A DNA stretch of 64,000 bases, taken from assembly GCA_958296285.1 (NCBI GenBank), contig OY282459.1, positions 1,408,762-1,472,761 on the forward strand. The letters run 5' to 3'. Positions within the stretch are counted from its first letter, which is position 1. Every line of letters starts with the position of its first letter. The position numbers and the translations under genes were made by a program. The notes under the pieces were generated by a model. The model made no database searches, was not told where the DNA came from, and saw nothing but the letters and a program-made list of their open reading frames with translations. The DNA is from an uncultured Alphaproteobacteria bacterium (GTDB lineage Bacteria; Pseudomonadota; Alphaproteobacteria; JAPOUT01; G958296285). Positions 43,512 to 53,339 of this stretch are shown piece by piece.

Positions 43512-45333
43512 CCTCCCAACCCATAGAGGATACGACTCCGATCATCCCAGAGTCGCCGGCGATGTCGGCATGGCAGGAGTCGCCATCGACTCTATCGCCG
43601 ATATGGAAATCCTCTTCCGCGATATCCCTTTGGACAAAATGAGCGTCTCTATGACAATGAACGGCGCTGTCCTGCCAATCATGGCGCTCTATATCGCCGC
43701 GGCGCGGCGGCAGGGCGTCTCCCCGGAAAAACTCACAGGCACAATCCAAAACGACATCCTCAAAGAATTCATGGTGCGGAATACCTATATCTATCCGCCT
43801 GCCCCTTCCATGCGAATCGTCTCCGATATTTTCGCCTACACCGCCAAGACCATGCCCAAATTCAACGCCATCTCCGTCTCGGGCTACCATATGCAGGAAG
43901 CAGGGGCGACGTGCGATCTGGAACTCGCCTACACAATCGCAGACGGAATCGCCTATCTCCGCGCCGGCTTGAAAGCAGGACTCGCCATAGACCAATTCGC
44001 TCCGCGAATCTCCTTCTTCTGGTGCATCGGCATGGACATCTTCATGGAAATCGCCAAACTCCGCGCCGCGCGTCTCTTATGGGCGGACATCATGCGATCC
44101 TTCGGCGCGAAAAACGAAAAATCCCTGATGCTCCGCGCCCATTGCCAAACATCAGGCTGGAGCCTCACAGCGCCTGCCCCTAGAAACAATATCGTCCGAA
44201 CCTGTCTGGAAGCGATGGCGGCAGCCTATGGCGGAACGCAGTCCCTCCACACCAACGCGCTGGACGAAGCCCTTGCCCTCCCAACCGATTTCAGCGCGCA
44301 TATCGCCCGCGAAACGCAACTCTTCCTCCAAAAAGAAACCGACCTATGCCAAACCATAGACCCATGGGGCGGAAGCTTCTATGTGGAGAAACTGACCGAG
44401 CAACTCGCAAAACAAGCGCGGGCGCATATTGACGAGGTGGAAGCGCTCGGCGGCATGGAAAAAGCCATCGCGCAAGGGCTGCCAAAACGGCGCATTGAAG
44501 AAGCATCAGCGAGAGCGCAGGCGCGAATAGATTCGGGAGAGCGCGCGATTGTCGGCGTCAATTGCCATAAAGACCCCAATGAGGACGAAATCCCGATCTT
44601 GAAAATTGAAACAAAAAAAGCGCTCGCGACACAGCGCGCGCGTCTGAAAAAACTCCGCGCGTCCCGAGACGAAACAGAATTTCAGACCGCGCTCAACGCC
44701 CTCCGAGATGGCGCGAAAACAGACCGCAATCTGCTGGAACTCTGCGTCAATGCGGCTATGGCTCATGCCACAGTCGGCGAAATGTCAGACGCGATGGAGG
44801 ACGTCTTCGGACGGCATGAGGCGAGGCTGGAGATGGTGCGCGGCGTCTATGCGTCTTCGTCAGACGCCGAAAAAAACGCCCTCGCCCGCGCGCGCCAAAA
44901 GGTCAAGGATTTTCGGCGCATGACAGGAAAAACGCCTCGCATCCTCATCGCCAAACTCGGGCAGGACGGGCATGATCGCGGGCAGAAAGTTGTCGCGACC
45001 GCCTATGCGGATGCGGGCTTTGATGTCGCGCTTGGAGGATTGTTTCGCACGCCTGAAGAAGTCGCGCGGCAGGCGATCAAAGAAGGCGTTCATATTGTCG
45101 GTGTCAGCTCGCTTGCGGGGGGACATGCTGAATTGATGCCAAAACTGATTTCGGAGTTGGACGAGGCAAGCGAGGGGCGCGTTTTGATCGCGCTTGGCGG
45201 GGTTGTTCCGCGGGAAGATTATGACGCTCTTCTCAAGGCGGGCGTGGATGTCATTTATCCTCCGGGGACTGTGATTGGGGAAGCCATTTGCGAAATGGTG
45301 GATAGGCTTCATGCGCGGCATAATATTCTTTGA
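43156..45333 (+). CDS. mutB: methylmalonyl-CoA mutase large (catalytic) subunit
   Basis: This is the adenosylcobalamin-dependent catalytic subunit. It has [46 protein letters not shown], the barrel motifs [20 protein letters not shown] and [12 protein letters not shown]-like [14 protein letters not shown], and the C-terminal B12 domain with DGHDRG and [12 protein letters not shown]. The only start codon before the homologous region is the ATG at 43156, which lies inside mutA coding sequence; the first 40 residues from it look like out-of-frame mutA. The true N-terminus may come from a mutA-mutB fusion. It belongs to propionyl-CoA or branched-chain degradation. Confidence 0.92.
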   Translation: [725 protein letters not shown]

Positions 45334-45414
45334 CTCCCGTTAAGGGGGGGCGGCGAGCCGCCGCGGGCATCTTTTGCATGGATAGGGGTTTGTTTTTGCC
45401 GCAGGGGAACTAGT

Positions 45415-45594
45415 GCATAGAAGCTTGAAGTGAAGGGGGGTCAAGGGGGGCTTGCCCCCCTTGAAAAAAGGGGGTTCGGGGGAAACCCCCGAATAGTCGG
45501 CGGGCGTGGCGAAACGAAGCCGAGCGTAGCGAGGCGAGAAAGCCCGCGAGAAAGCCCGCCGACCCCCTGCATCGCAAGAGCTCTTGTAAAGCAA
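45415..45594. repeat. G/C-run hairpin repeat, copy B (left arm around the DUF932-like gene)
   Basis: It starts GCATAGAAGCT like copy A and carries the same perfect hairpin (CAAGGGGGGC / GCCCCCCTTG, 45442-45463) plus a second hairpin (TTCGGGGG, AAA, CCCCCGAA). The core GTCGGCGGGC to GAGCTCTTG runs 45496-45586. The core is present in inverted orientation in copy C at 46623-46721. Together B and C bracket one gene. Upstream, 45334-45414 holds a small GGCGGC-GA-GCCGCC stem (45349-45362) that may be a weak terminator for mutB, and nothing else clear. Confidence 0.75.
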
Positions 45595-45602
45595 ATCCGC
45601 AG

Positions 45603-46559
45603 TTAACTGGGAAGAAGAAAGTCTCCAGCTCTTTCACGCATAAAGTTGGGTGTGCCGCACCATCCCTCAAACCCCCCGTTCATACGCTGTCCGCATGAAC
45701 TGCATTTTAGCCCCATCCATCTGTCAAACTCTTCAGGCATTGTGGCACAGCGATAGAAGAGATTAAAAACTCTGCGCGAGATTCGACGATGGCGATCAAA
45801 ATCAATCCTGTCGGCGTTCTCCTCTTCGTCCCTCAAATGTTGCGTGAATGCGTTATAGAGGTTATAAAGGTTGGAGTCAGCGTCTTCTGTGCGCCTAGGC
45901 TCACGCCAATTCATCAACATTCTATCGCCAATAGATCTGCTGATCATCCTCTCACGCATCATATTTCCAATGGCAACTTTGCCCTGTTCTCGCGTGATGG
46001 GTTGACTAGCCATCTCACCCAAAATATCCACGCTAGAAGATTTAAAGCTCTTAACAGCTCCAACAATTGACTCACCAATCGCTCTGATCGAGGCCTCGCC
46101 ATCATGCGATTCGTGATAATCGAATCTTGACTTTGCTACTATGCCATTTGTGCAAATCAAGCGGATCAACTCCACGAAAAAACTAGATTTGCCCTCGTCA
46201 TAGAAATTTCTAAGCAACAAGCGCAGTCCGACATGATCATTCACCTTCGGCGCACGGATTTTCACTCCCCGAAGGGTGTATTCAGCATGAAAACGAGCTC
46301 CATTTTCCGCGAGGAAGATTCTTTCTTTGTAAGCGCTATCCTTGATTCCTAGATTTTTGAATGCAGAATAGACAGAATCAACTAATGCTCTGTTGGAAAC
46401 CACAGGATTCCCATTCTCAACTGTGCCCAGAATCGAATCTTTGCCTTTTCTATCAGTGCGGTGCACAACCCACAAATCCGTTTCCCCTCCGTTAAGTTTG
46501 AGGGCACTCTTTTTCACATCAAAAAAGCAGTTGTTGGATGGCTCTTTCCAGTATTCCAC
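45603..46559 (-). CDS. DUF932-like plasmid/phage-type protein
   Basis: This 318-residue protein resembles the DUF932 family, often found on plasmids, phages and islands, whose role is unclear. The family-like core is ENGARFHAEYTLRG, then a region ending in LIRLICTNGIVAKSR and YHESHDGEAS. A C-terminal pair of Cys (CSSCGQ) and GWCGTP could be a zinc site. I chose the GTG at 46559 because AGGGAGG lies 5 nt before it; an in-frame TTG at 46580 is weaker. G+C is much lower than its neighbours (26 of 60 bases in 46141-46200). With inverted repeats on both sides, it looks horizontally acquired. Confidence 0.62.
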   Translation of the reverse strand: MEYWKEPSNNCFFDVKKSALKLNGGETDLWVVHRTDRKGKDSILGTVENGNPVVSNRALVDSVYSAFKNLGIKDSAYKERIFLAENGARFHAEYTLRGVKIRAPKVNDHVGLRLLLRNFYDEGKSSFFVELIRLICTNGIVAKSRFDYHESHDGEASIRAIGESIVGAVKSFKSSSVDILGEMASQPITREQGKVAIGNMMRERMISRSIGDRMLMNWREPRRTEDADSNLYNLYNAFTQHLRDEEENADRIDFDRHRRISRRVFNLFYRCATMPEEFDRWMGLKCSSCGQRMNGGFEGWCGTPNFMRERAGDFLLPS

Positions 46560-46616
46560 TGTTGCCTCCCTAGCGAACAAAACTGTTCCACTTATTGTTC
46601 TAATCTAGAGACTCTT

Positions 46617-46795
46617 CCCCGTCAAGAGAGCTCTCGCGTTGCAGGGAGGTCGGCGGGCTTTCTCGCGGGCTTGCCTCGCTATGCTCGGCTTCGCCCGCTT
46701 CGTTTCGCCACGCCCGCCGACCTTTTCGGGGGGGATTCCCCCCCGATCCCCCTCTTTTTTTGGGGGGCTAGCCCCCCAACCCCCCCTCACATGAG
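46617..46795. repeat. G/C-run hairpin repeat, copy C (right arm, inverted relative to B)
   Basis: The core at 46623-46721 is the reverse complement of copy B, with AAGAGAGCTCT, GTCGGCGGGC and the closing GCCCGCCGAC. It is followed by a G6-ATT-C6 hairpin and a perfect palindrome GGGGGGCTAGCCCCCC (46762-46777). The repeat ends next to the tesB stop and might also serve as its terminator. The inverted B and C copies bracket the DUF932-like gene in a unit of about 1.38 kb. Confidence 0.74.
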
Positions 46796-46799
46796 ACTC

Positions 46800-47675
46800 T
46801 CACCCCTTCCCACCACGCCGCCTGATAAGACGAGCCAAACCCTCCTGCGCCACAGACGCAACCAAACGACCACCCCGATCATAAATCGCCCCGCGATTGA
46901 AACCCCGCGAACCAAACGCGCTCGGACTATCCTGAACATACAAAAGCCAATCATCTGCCCTAAAAGAACGATGAAACCATAACGCATGATCCAAACTCGC
47001 CGTGTGCATCTCATCAGTGAACCAACTCAAACCATGCGGCATGAAACAACTATCCAACAACGACATGTCAGACGCATAAGCCAATACGCATAAGTGAATG
47101 TCCCGATCATCAGGCAAAACACCATCCGCCCGAAACCAAACATTCTGCGAAGCCGCGCACGGCTTCGGATCCAACATGTCAGGCGGACTAATCGGCCTGC
47201 TCTCAATCGGCCAAGGACGCCCAAACATCTCCCGAAATGCCTCAGGAATCTTATGCATCACCTCGCGGCGCAAAGCCTCCTCATTCGGAATGTCCTCAGG
47301 CCCAGGCACAGACGGCATCGCCGTCTGATGCGAAAAACCCTCCTCCTCTTTGTGAAAAGAAGCAAGCATGTGAAAAATCTCCTTCCCATCTTGAACCGCC
47401 ACAACACGCCGAGACGCGAAACTCTTCCCATCTCGACTCTGCGCCACGCGATAAAGAATCGGAAGCGCAGGATTCCCCGCTCGCAAAAAATAGGCATGCA
47501 GAGAATGACAGCCCCATTCCTCCACAGTCCGAGCCGCCGCAACCAACGCCTGCGCGACAACCTGTCCGCCAAAAACACGATTCCGAGCCTCATCAGGATT
47601 CAAACCCCGATAAAGATTGACGTCTATCTTCTCCAAATCAAGAAGCTTTAAAAGCTCGTCAAGCGGACGACCCAT
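46800..47675 (-). CDS. tesB: acyl-CoA thioesterase II
   Basis: TesB hydrolyses acyl-CoA to free acid and CoA using a double hot-dog fold. The 291-residue protein has LDLEKIDVNLYRGLNPDEAR, VFGGQVVAQALVAAARTV, SLHAYFLRAGNPALPILYRV and the C-terminal half SLDHALWFHRSFRADDWLLY with GAIYDRGGRLVASVAQEGL. The second hot-dog domain carries the catalytic Asp, Thr/Ser and Gln region. It stands alone between repeat C and a GST gene. Confidence 0.93.
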   Translation of the reverse strand: MGRPLDELLKLLDLEKIDVNLYRGLNPDEARNRVFGGQVVAQALVAAARTVEEWGCHSLHAYFLRAGNPALPILYRVAQSRDGKSFASRRVVAVQDGKEIFHMLASFHKEEEGFSHQTAMPSVPGPEDIPNEEALRREVMHKIPEAFREMFGRPWPIESRPISPPDMLDPKPCAASQNVWFRADGVLPDDRDIHLCVLAYASDMSLLDSCFMPHGLSWFTDEMHTASLDHALWFHRSFRADDWLLYVQDSPSAFGSRGFNRGAIYDRGGRLVASVAQEGLARLIRRRGGKG

Positions 47676-47740
47676 CGCTCTTCACCATCCCCCCAAAAAA
47701 CCAAAAAGGCAATATGCGGCGCGACCCACGAAACCGCAAC

Positions 47741-48448
47741 CTAACGCGCGCGCTGTCCAAACAGAATCTTCCGCGCCCGCTTCGCCTCAGCGCTGTCAGC
47801 AGGCGGAGTCTGCCGCAACTCCTCGCCAACCGCAAACCCCCGCTTCACCGCAGGCCTGTCCCCAACACGATCCAACCACAACTTCAAATGCGGAAAATCC
47901 TCAATCTCCTGCTCCATCCTCTTATGCGGCAGAACCCAGCCCCAACACGCCATATCCGCAATGGAATAGTCGCCAGCCAAAAAATCCCGATCCCCAAGAC
48001 GCTTCTCCATCACGCCAAAAAGTCTGTTCACCTCATCCACATAGCGCCGAGTCGCATAGTCGCTCTCGCCCTTCGCATAGCGAAGAAAATGATTCGCCTG
48101 ACCCGCCATCGGACCTAAACCCCCCATCTGCCAAAAAAGCCACTGATCCACCTCAACGCGATCACGCTCCGAACTCGGATAAAACTTCCCCATCTTGCGC
48201 CCCAAATATTGGAGAATCGCCCCCGATTCAAAAATGCTGATCGGCTGCCCGTCGGGGCCATCAAGATCCACAATCGCCGGCATCCTGTTGTTCGGCGCGA
48301 TCTTCAGAAAAGACTCCGCGAACTGCTCGCCCGCCCCAATATTCACAGCTTTTAAAATATAGGGAAGAGCGCACTCCTCCAGCATGATGGATACCTTCCA
48401 ACCATTCGGCGTGGGCCAGTAATAAAGCTCTATCGGCTTCCGCGCAGG
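47741..48448 (-). CDS. glutathione S-transferase family protein (Ure2/YfcG-like)
   Basis: This 235-residue protein has the N-terminal thioredoxin-fold GST domain (IELYYWPTPNGWKVSIMLEE, with NNRMPAIVD before the cis-Pro turn and GQPISIFESGAILQYLG). A C-terminal helical domain follows (FLAGDYSIADMACWGWVLPH). The pattern fits the Ure2-like/YfcG group of disulfide-bond reductases. I place the start at the ATG giving MPARKPIELYY; a longer frame from 48475 lacks support. Confidence 0.9.
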   Translation of the reverse strand, partial: PARKPIELYYWPTPNGWKVSIMLEECALPYILKAVNIGAGEQFAESFLKIAPNNRMPAIVDLDGPDGQPISIFESGAILQYLGRKMGKFYPSSERDRVEVDQWLFWQMGGLGPMAGQANHFLRYAKGESDYATRRYVDEVNRLFGVMEKRLGDRDFLAGDYSIADMACWGWVLPHKRMEQEIEDFPHLKLWLDRVGDRPAVKRGFAVGEELRQTPPADSAEAKRARKILFGQRAR

Positions 48449-48538
48449 CATAAGATGCTCAACCTCCCAAAACAACGTCAGGACAGAGTCTAGACGCTAA
48501 AGATAAAAGACGCAATCATCACACCCCGCGCGCGACCT

Positions 48539-50011
48539 CTAAAGATCAAGACTCCGCCGCAAAATCTCCTGCGCAAGCTGCGGATTCGCCTTGCCCGATG
48601 TCGCCTTCATCACCTCGCCAACAAACCAGCCCAGCATCTTCGGCTTCTCTTTCGCTCGCGCCGCTTTGTCAGGATTCTTCGCAAGAATATCCTTGACGAC
48701 TCGCTCTAACGCGGATGTGTCGGTGATTTGCTCCATGCCGGATTGCTTGACAAGATCCTCAGGATCGCCGCCCTCGCGGAAAATCCGCGCGAAGACCTCC
48801 TTCGCAATCTTCCCAGAGATCGTTCCCGCCGCGATCAGGTCTATCAACTTGCCCAGCTGATCGGGAGAGACGGGAGACGATTCTATCCCCAAACCCTCTT
48901 TGTTCAGAGCGCCGAAAAGATCGCCGAGAATCCAATTGGCAGCCCGCCGCGCATCTCGTCCAATGGCGGTTTTCTCAAAGAAGTCCCCGCGGGCAGGGTC
49001 TTCGCAGAGAATCGCCGCGTCTGTCGGCGAGAGACCATAATCTTTGACAAGGCGCGCTTTCTTCTGATCGGGCAGTTCGGGCAGGTCTTTCCTGATTTTC
49101 TCCACTTCCTCTTTCGTCAAGACGAGGGGCGGCAGATCGGGATCGGGGAAGTAGCGATAATCATGCGCGTCCTCTTTGGCGCGCATGGATCGGGTCTCGC
49201 CGTTGTTTTTCGGATCAAAGAGGCGCGTCTCTTGCCGGACTTCTCCGCCCTCTTCCAAGATTTTCATTTGGCGTCTCGCCTCATAAGCGATCGCCTGTCC
49301 GATGAAGCGGATGGAATTGACGTTTTTCACTTCAGCGCGCGTTCCGAGAGGATCGCCAGGACGCCTCAGCGAGATATTGACATCGGCGCGGAGCGATCCT
49401 TCCTCCATATTGCCATCGCAGACTTTGAGGCATCGGAGAATCGCGCGGAGTTTTCGCATATAGGCTTGGGCTTCTTGCGCCGAGCGCATGTCGGGCTTGG
49501 AGACAATCTCAATCAGCGCCACGCCGGCGCGATTCAAATCCACGAGGGTCGCGTCAGGGGCGATGTCGTGAATGCTCTTGCCGGCGTCCTGCTCCATATG
49601 GATGCGCTCAAGATCGGCATATTTGGTCTCGCCGCTCTCCAAATCCAACTGGACGCGCCCGCCTTTGGCAATCGGATTCGCATATTGCGAAATCTGATAG
49701 CCTTGCGGCAGATCGGGATAAAAATAATTCTTTCTGTCAAAAGTGGAGCGCAGTTGGATGTCCGCGTTCAAGCCGAGAGCGGCGCGGATCGCCTGCTCCA
49801 CGCAAAAACCGTTCAAGGTTGGGAGCATTCCCGGCATCGCGGCATCCACGAGGCTGACTTGACTGTTCGGTTCGGCGCCGAACGCGGTCGGCGCGGCGGA
49901 GAAGAGTTTCGCCTCCGACAAAAGCTGCGCATGGACTTCCATGCCGATGACGAGCTCCCATGCGCCCGTCTCGCCTTGAAGCAGATTCTCTTCAGACGGT
50001 TTGGGGTTCAT
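48539..50011 (-). CDS. gatB: Asp-tRNA(Asn)/Glu-tRNA(Gln) amidotransferase subunit B
   Basis: GatB activates misacylated Glu-tRNA-Gln or Asp-tRNA-Asn for amidation. The 490-residue protein has [59 protein letters not shown] and the tail domain with [12 protein letters not shown] and [20 protein letters not shown]. The ATG at 50011 is chosen; the upstream extension is not family-like. It overlaps the gatCA gene by 20 nt, so the complete GatCAB enzyme comes from one unit. Confidence 0.96.
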   Translation of the reverse strand: MNPKPSEENLLQGETGAWELVIGMEVHAQLLSEAKLFSAAPTAFGAEPNSQVSLVDAAMPGMLPTLNGFCVEQAIRAALGLNADIQLRSTFDRKNYFYPDLPQGYQISQYANPIAKGGRVQLDLESGETKYADLERIHMEQDAGKSIHDIAPDATLVDLNRAGVALIEIVSKPDMRSAQEAQAYMRKLRAILRCLKVCDGNMEEGSLRADVNISLRRPGDPLGTRAEVKNVNSIRFIGQAIAYEARRQMKILEEGGEVRQETRLFDPKNNGETRSMRAKEDAHDYRYFPDPDLPPLVLTKEEVEKIRKDLPELPDQKKARLVKDYGLSPTDAAILCEDPARGDFFEKTAIGRDARRAANWILGDLFGALNKEGLGIESSPVSPDQLGKLIDLIAAGTISGKIAKEVFARIFREGGDPEDLVKQSGMEQITDTSALERVVKDILAKNPDKAARAKEKPKMLGWFVGEVMKATSGKANPQLAQEILRRSLDL

Positions 50012-51854
50012 CGCTTGCTTTCTCCCACCATCTTGTCGGCGGCGTAAACGTTCCCGCCGCATTCTCAATGATTTGTCCTGCTTGAAAGAGTCTTTCTTCT
50101 TGAAAGGGCGGCGCGATCAGCTGAATCCCAAGCGGCATCCCTGCGTCATGTTCATGCATTCCTCCGCCTTTGACATTTTTTCCCACAGGCACAGAGATTG
50201 CCGGCAATCCGGCAAGATTGGCAGGCACTGTCATAATATCCTGCAGATAATTGTATAAAACATCCTCCCTGCCGCCTTCGTCCATATATTCACCAGACAG
50301 CATCGCTGATGAGGGCGTTGTCGGGCCAAGAAGAAGCTCCACTTTTTCAAAAGCTTTATTAAAATCCTCTATGAGTCGTTTGCGGACTTTCAGAGCTTGC
50401 AAATAATAGGCGTCATAATAGCCCGCCGACAAAACATAGGTCCCTATCAAGATTCGCCGCCTGACCTCTTCACCAAAAGCTCTGCGGCTTTTTTCATACA
50501 TCTCATCCACATCGGACGCCTCTTCCCGCAACCCATAGCGGACGCCATCATAGCGCGCGAGATTGGAAGAGGCTTCGGCAGGCGCGATAATGTAATAGGC
50601 AGGCAAGGCAAGCTCCACATGCGGCAGATCAATCTCTACAATCTCCGCGCCCGCGTCTCGCAGCCATTTTTTGCTCTCCTCCCAAAGGCGCATCATTTCA
50701 GACGCAGGCTGAATAAAAGGCTTGCCTGTATCATAGGCGGAGAAATTTATTGCCATCTTCTCAAAATTTTTAATGCTTCCAATTTTCAGACCTTTGATAT
50801 TTTTACCGATGAAATTCTCATAATTCGGGACGGGCTTATTAACACTCGTGGAGTCTTTCGGATCAAACCCAGCAATCACTCCCAAGAGAACCGCCGTGTC
50901 ACGGACATTCTTGGCGATGACCCCTGCCTGATCCAATGACGAAGCGAAGGCGATCATGCCATAGCGCGAGCATCTGCCATAGGTCGGCTTTATCCCGACT
51001 GTGCCTGTCCATGCGGCGGGCTGTCGGATAGAGCCGCCGGTGTCAGACGCCACAGCGCCCAAACACAGCCCTGCCGCCACAGAAGCGCTCGCGCCGCCCG
51101 AAGAGCCGCCAGGGGACATAACAGTGTATTTGCTATCTCCGTTCAACGGAGGAACCCATGGATTTGCCACATGCCCCCCAATCCCAAAAGTGCTCTTAGA
51201 TCCCATGGCGAACTCATCCATGTTGAGTTTCCCAATACAAAGAGCGCCCGCCTCCCATAAACGTCGAGTGACTTCCGATTCATAGGGCGGGACAAAATTC
51301 CCTAGCATTTTGCTCGCGGCGGTTGTGCGGATACCTCGTGTGCAGAAAAGGTCTTTGACGCCGATCGGAATTCCCTCCAACGGTCGCGCCTTTCCTTCTC
51401 GCAATCTTTTGTCGCTCTCTTCCGCCTGTTGAAGCGCGCGATCTCTTGTTGTTGTTATAAAGGCATTGAGATATGAGATGCCTTCCATATTCTGAAATGA
51501 ATTTTCGGCAAGATCTACCGCCGAAATATCTTTTTTTATCAAGCCATTCCGAGCTTCTACAACCTTCGGAACCACGAAAAAACCCTCGCGCTCGTCAGGC
51601 GCATTCTTCAGAATGTCGTCCTTGTCTGTCTTTTCGGCTTTATCTTCGCGGCGGCGGAGCTCCATGTCAAATACGCCCCCATACGAAGCCACGCCCTTAA
51701 CATTCACCTCTCGCACCTGCGCGACCCATTCACGAACCCGCTCCAACTCCTTCGCCAAATCAGAAAGCTCCCCTTCCGAAACCGCAATGCGCGCCAATCT
51801 CGCAATATGGCGAACATCCGCTTCGGTAATCTTTTTGTCTGACACGTCCGACAT
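49992..51854 (-). CDS. gatCA: fused GatC-GatA amidotransferase
   Basis: One 620-residue reading frame carries both subunits. Residues 1 to about 100 are GatC ([20 protein letters not shown], ending [12 protein letters not shown]). The rest is GatA, beginning [18 protein letters not shown] without a separate start or linker. The amidase triad is present: Lys in [14 protein letters not shown], cis-Ser in [17 protein letters not shown] and nucleophile Ser in [13 protein letters not shown]. The enzyme makes Gln-tRNA-Gln and/or Asn-tRNA-Asn with GatB. The GatA part has lower G+C and different codon use than its neighbours, suggesting replacement or transfer. It is divergent from ruvX, with only 15 nt between starts. 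Confidence 0.93.
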   Translation of the reverse strand: MSDVSDKKITEADVRHIARLARIAVSEGELSDLAKELERVREWVAQVREVNVKGVASYGGVFDMELRRREDKAEKTDKDDILKNAPDEREGFFVVPKVVEARNGLIKKDISAVDLAENSFQNMEGISYLNAFITTTRDRALQQAEESDKRLREGKARPLEGIPIGVKDLFCTRGIRTTAASKMLGNFVPPYESEVTRRLWEAGALCIGKLNMDEFAMGSKSTFGIGGHVANPWVPPLNGDSKYTVMSPGGSSGGASASVAAGLCLGAVASDTGGSIRQPAAWTGTVGIKPTYGRCSRYGMIAFASSLDQAGVIAKNVRDTAVLLGVIAGFDPKDSTSVNKPVPNYENFIGKNIKGLKIGSIKNFEKMAINFSAYDTGKPFIQPASEMMRLWEESKKWLRDAGAEIVEIDLPHVELALPAYYIIAPAEASSNLARYDGVRYGLREEASDVDEMYEKSRRAFGEEVRRRILIGTYVLSAGYYDAYYLQALKVRKRLIEDFNKAFEKVELLLGPTTPSSAMLSGEYMDEGGREDVLYNYLQDIMTVPANLAGLPAISVPVGKNVKGGGMHEHDAGMPLGIQLIAPPFQEERLFQAGQIIENAAGTFTPPTRWWEKASDEPQTV

Positions 51855-51869
51855 AGTATCCTTTTAACC

Positions 51870-52358
51870 ATGTTTACAGAAATCGGCAATCTCTCTCCTT
51901 TGATGAATCTCGCGGCCGACGCCCGAATCATCGGAATAGACACGGGCGCGAAAAATATCGGAATCGCCCTCTCCGATACGCGCCGAAAAACCGCATCCCC
52001 GCTCATCCAAATACGACATATCCGCCTCGCGGAAACGCTGAAAATAATCCGCAGCCTCGCCAAAGACCATGACGCGGCAGGCTTCGTCATCGGAATCCCC
52101 CTCCTGATGAACGGAAAAATAGGCGCGCGCGCCCAATCCGCAAAAGACTTCGCGCGAAACCTCCATCAAGCCACAAAACTCCCATGCGCCCTCTGGGACG
52201 AAAGACTCTCCAGCGCCGCCGTCAGCCGAACCCTCCGCGAAACAAAAACCCCCCTCCGCGCCAAACAACAAAAACAACACGCCCTCGCCGCGACATATAT
52301 CCTCCAAAACGCCCTCAATCGCCTTTCCAACCTTGCAACCGAAAACCAAATCCCCTAA
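51870..52358 (+). CDS. ruvX: RuvX/YqgF-family RNase H-fold nuclease
   Basis: YqgF has been linked to Holliday junction resolution and to 16S rRNA 5'-end processing. The 162-residue protein has IIGIDTGAKNIGIALSD (catalytic Asp), FVIGIPLLMNGKIGARAQSA and WDERLSSAAVSRTLRE. The usual GIDxG motif is intact. The first 17 residues are an extension before the fold. pyrB follows after 12 nt. Confidence 0.92.
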   Translation: MFTEIGNLSPLMNLAADARIIGIDTGAKNIGIALSDTRRKTASPLIQIRHIRLAETLKIIRSLAKDHDAAGFVIGIPLLMNGKIGARAQSAKDFARNLHQATKLPCALWDERLSSAAVSRTLRETKTPLRAKQQKQHALAATYILQNALNRLSNLATENQIP

Positions 52359-52370
52359 CCTCAACCTTTA

Positions 52371-53339
52371 ATGATAAACCCCAAACCAAAACAAAACTTC
52401 CACCACCGCCATCTCCTCTCTACTGAGAATCTGTCGGCGGAGGATATCCTCTTTCTCCTAAATCTCGCCGACCAATATGTCGCCTCAAACCGCCAAGCCA
52501 ATAAAAAACACAAAATCCTCAGAGGAAGAACGCAAATCAACCTCTTCTTTGAAACATCCACACGAACAAGCGCTTCCTTTGAACTCGCGGGAAAAAGACT
52601 CGGCGCGGACGTCATGAATATGCATTTCGCATCCCTCTCTATCAAAAAAGGCGAAACCCTCATAGATACCGCAATGACGCTCAACGCAATGCGCCCCGAT
52701 ATCCTCGTCATCCGACACAGCGAAGCCGGCGCAGTCGCCCTCCTCGCGGAAAAAGTCCAATGCTCCGTCATCAACGCAGGAGACGGAAGCCATGAGCATC
52801 CAACGCAAGCCCTCCTAGACGCCCTCACTATCAAAAGACGACTCGGAAAAATCAAAAACCTCACTATCGCCATCTGCGGCGATATCCTCCACAGCCGAGT
52901 CGCCCGATCCAATATCCACCTCCTAAACAAACTGGGCGCGAATGTCCGCCTCATCGCCCCTTCCACACTGCTGCCGCCATCTACGGAAATCTTCGGCGTG
53001 GAAGTCTTCCATCGCATGGAAGACGGGCTGCCGGGCGCCGATATCGTCATGATCCTCCGACTCCAGCGCGAGCGAATGCGCGGAACCTTCGTGCCGTCAG
53101 AGCGCGAATATTTCCATCTGATGGGGCTGACCGCCGAAACCCTCGCGCTCGCCCAAAAACGCGCCTTCGTCATGCACCCCGGACCCATGAACCGAGGCGT
53201 GGAAATAGACGGCGCGCTCGCCGACGACGTCACGAGAAGCCTCATCCACGACCAAGTGGAAATGGGAGTCGCCGTCAGAATGGCAGTCTTGGACGCCCTC
53301 TCCCAAAAGGCCACAGAAACGAAAAATCAATCAGCATGA
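52371..53339 (+). CDS. pyrB: aspartate carbamoyltransferase catalytic subunit
   Basis: This enzyme joins carbamoyl phosphate and aspartate in pyrimidine synthesis. The 322-residue protein has [20 protein letters not shown] for carbamoyl phosphate, [16 protein letters not shown] and the aspartate-binding RLQRERMRG loop, ending near [12 protein letters not shown]. All active-site motifs are intact. Its stop overlaps the start of a dihydroorotase homologue by 4 nt, so a PyrB-PyrC' complex is likely. Confidence 0.96.
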   Translation: MINPKPKQNFHHRHLLSTENLSAEDILFLLNLADQYVASNRQANKKHKILRGRTQINLFFETSTRTSASFELAGKRLGADVMNMHFASLSIKKGETLIDTAMTLNAMRPDILVIRHSEAGAVALLAEKVQCSVINAGDGSHEHPTQALLDALTIKRRLGKIKNLTIAICGDILHSRVARSNIHLLNKLGANVRLIAPSTLLPPSTEIFGVEVFHRMEDGLPGADIVMILRLQRERMRGTFVPSEREYFHLMGLTAETLALAQKRAFVMHPGPMNRGVEIDGALADDVTRSLIHDQVEMGVAVRMAVLDALSQKATETKNQSA

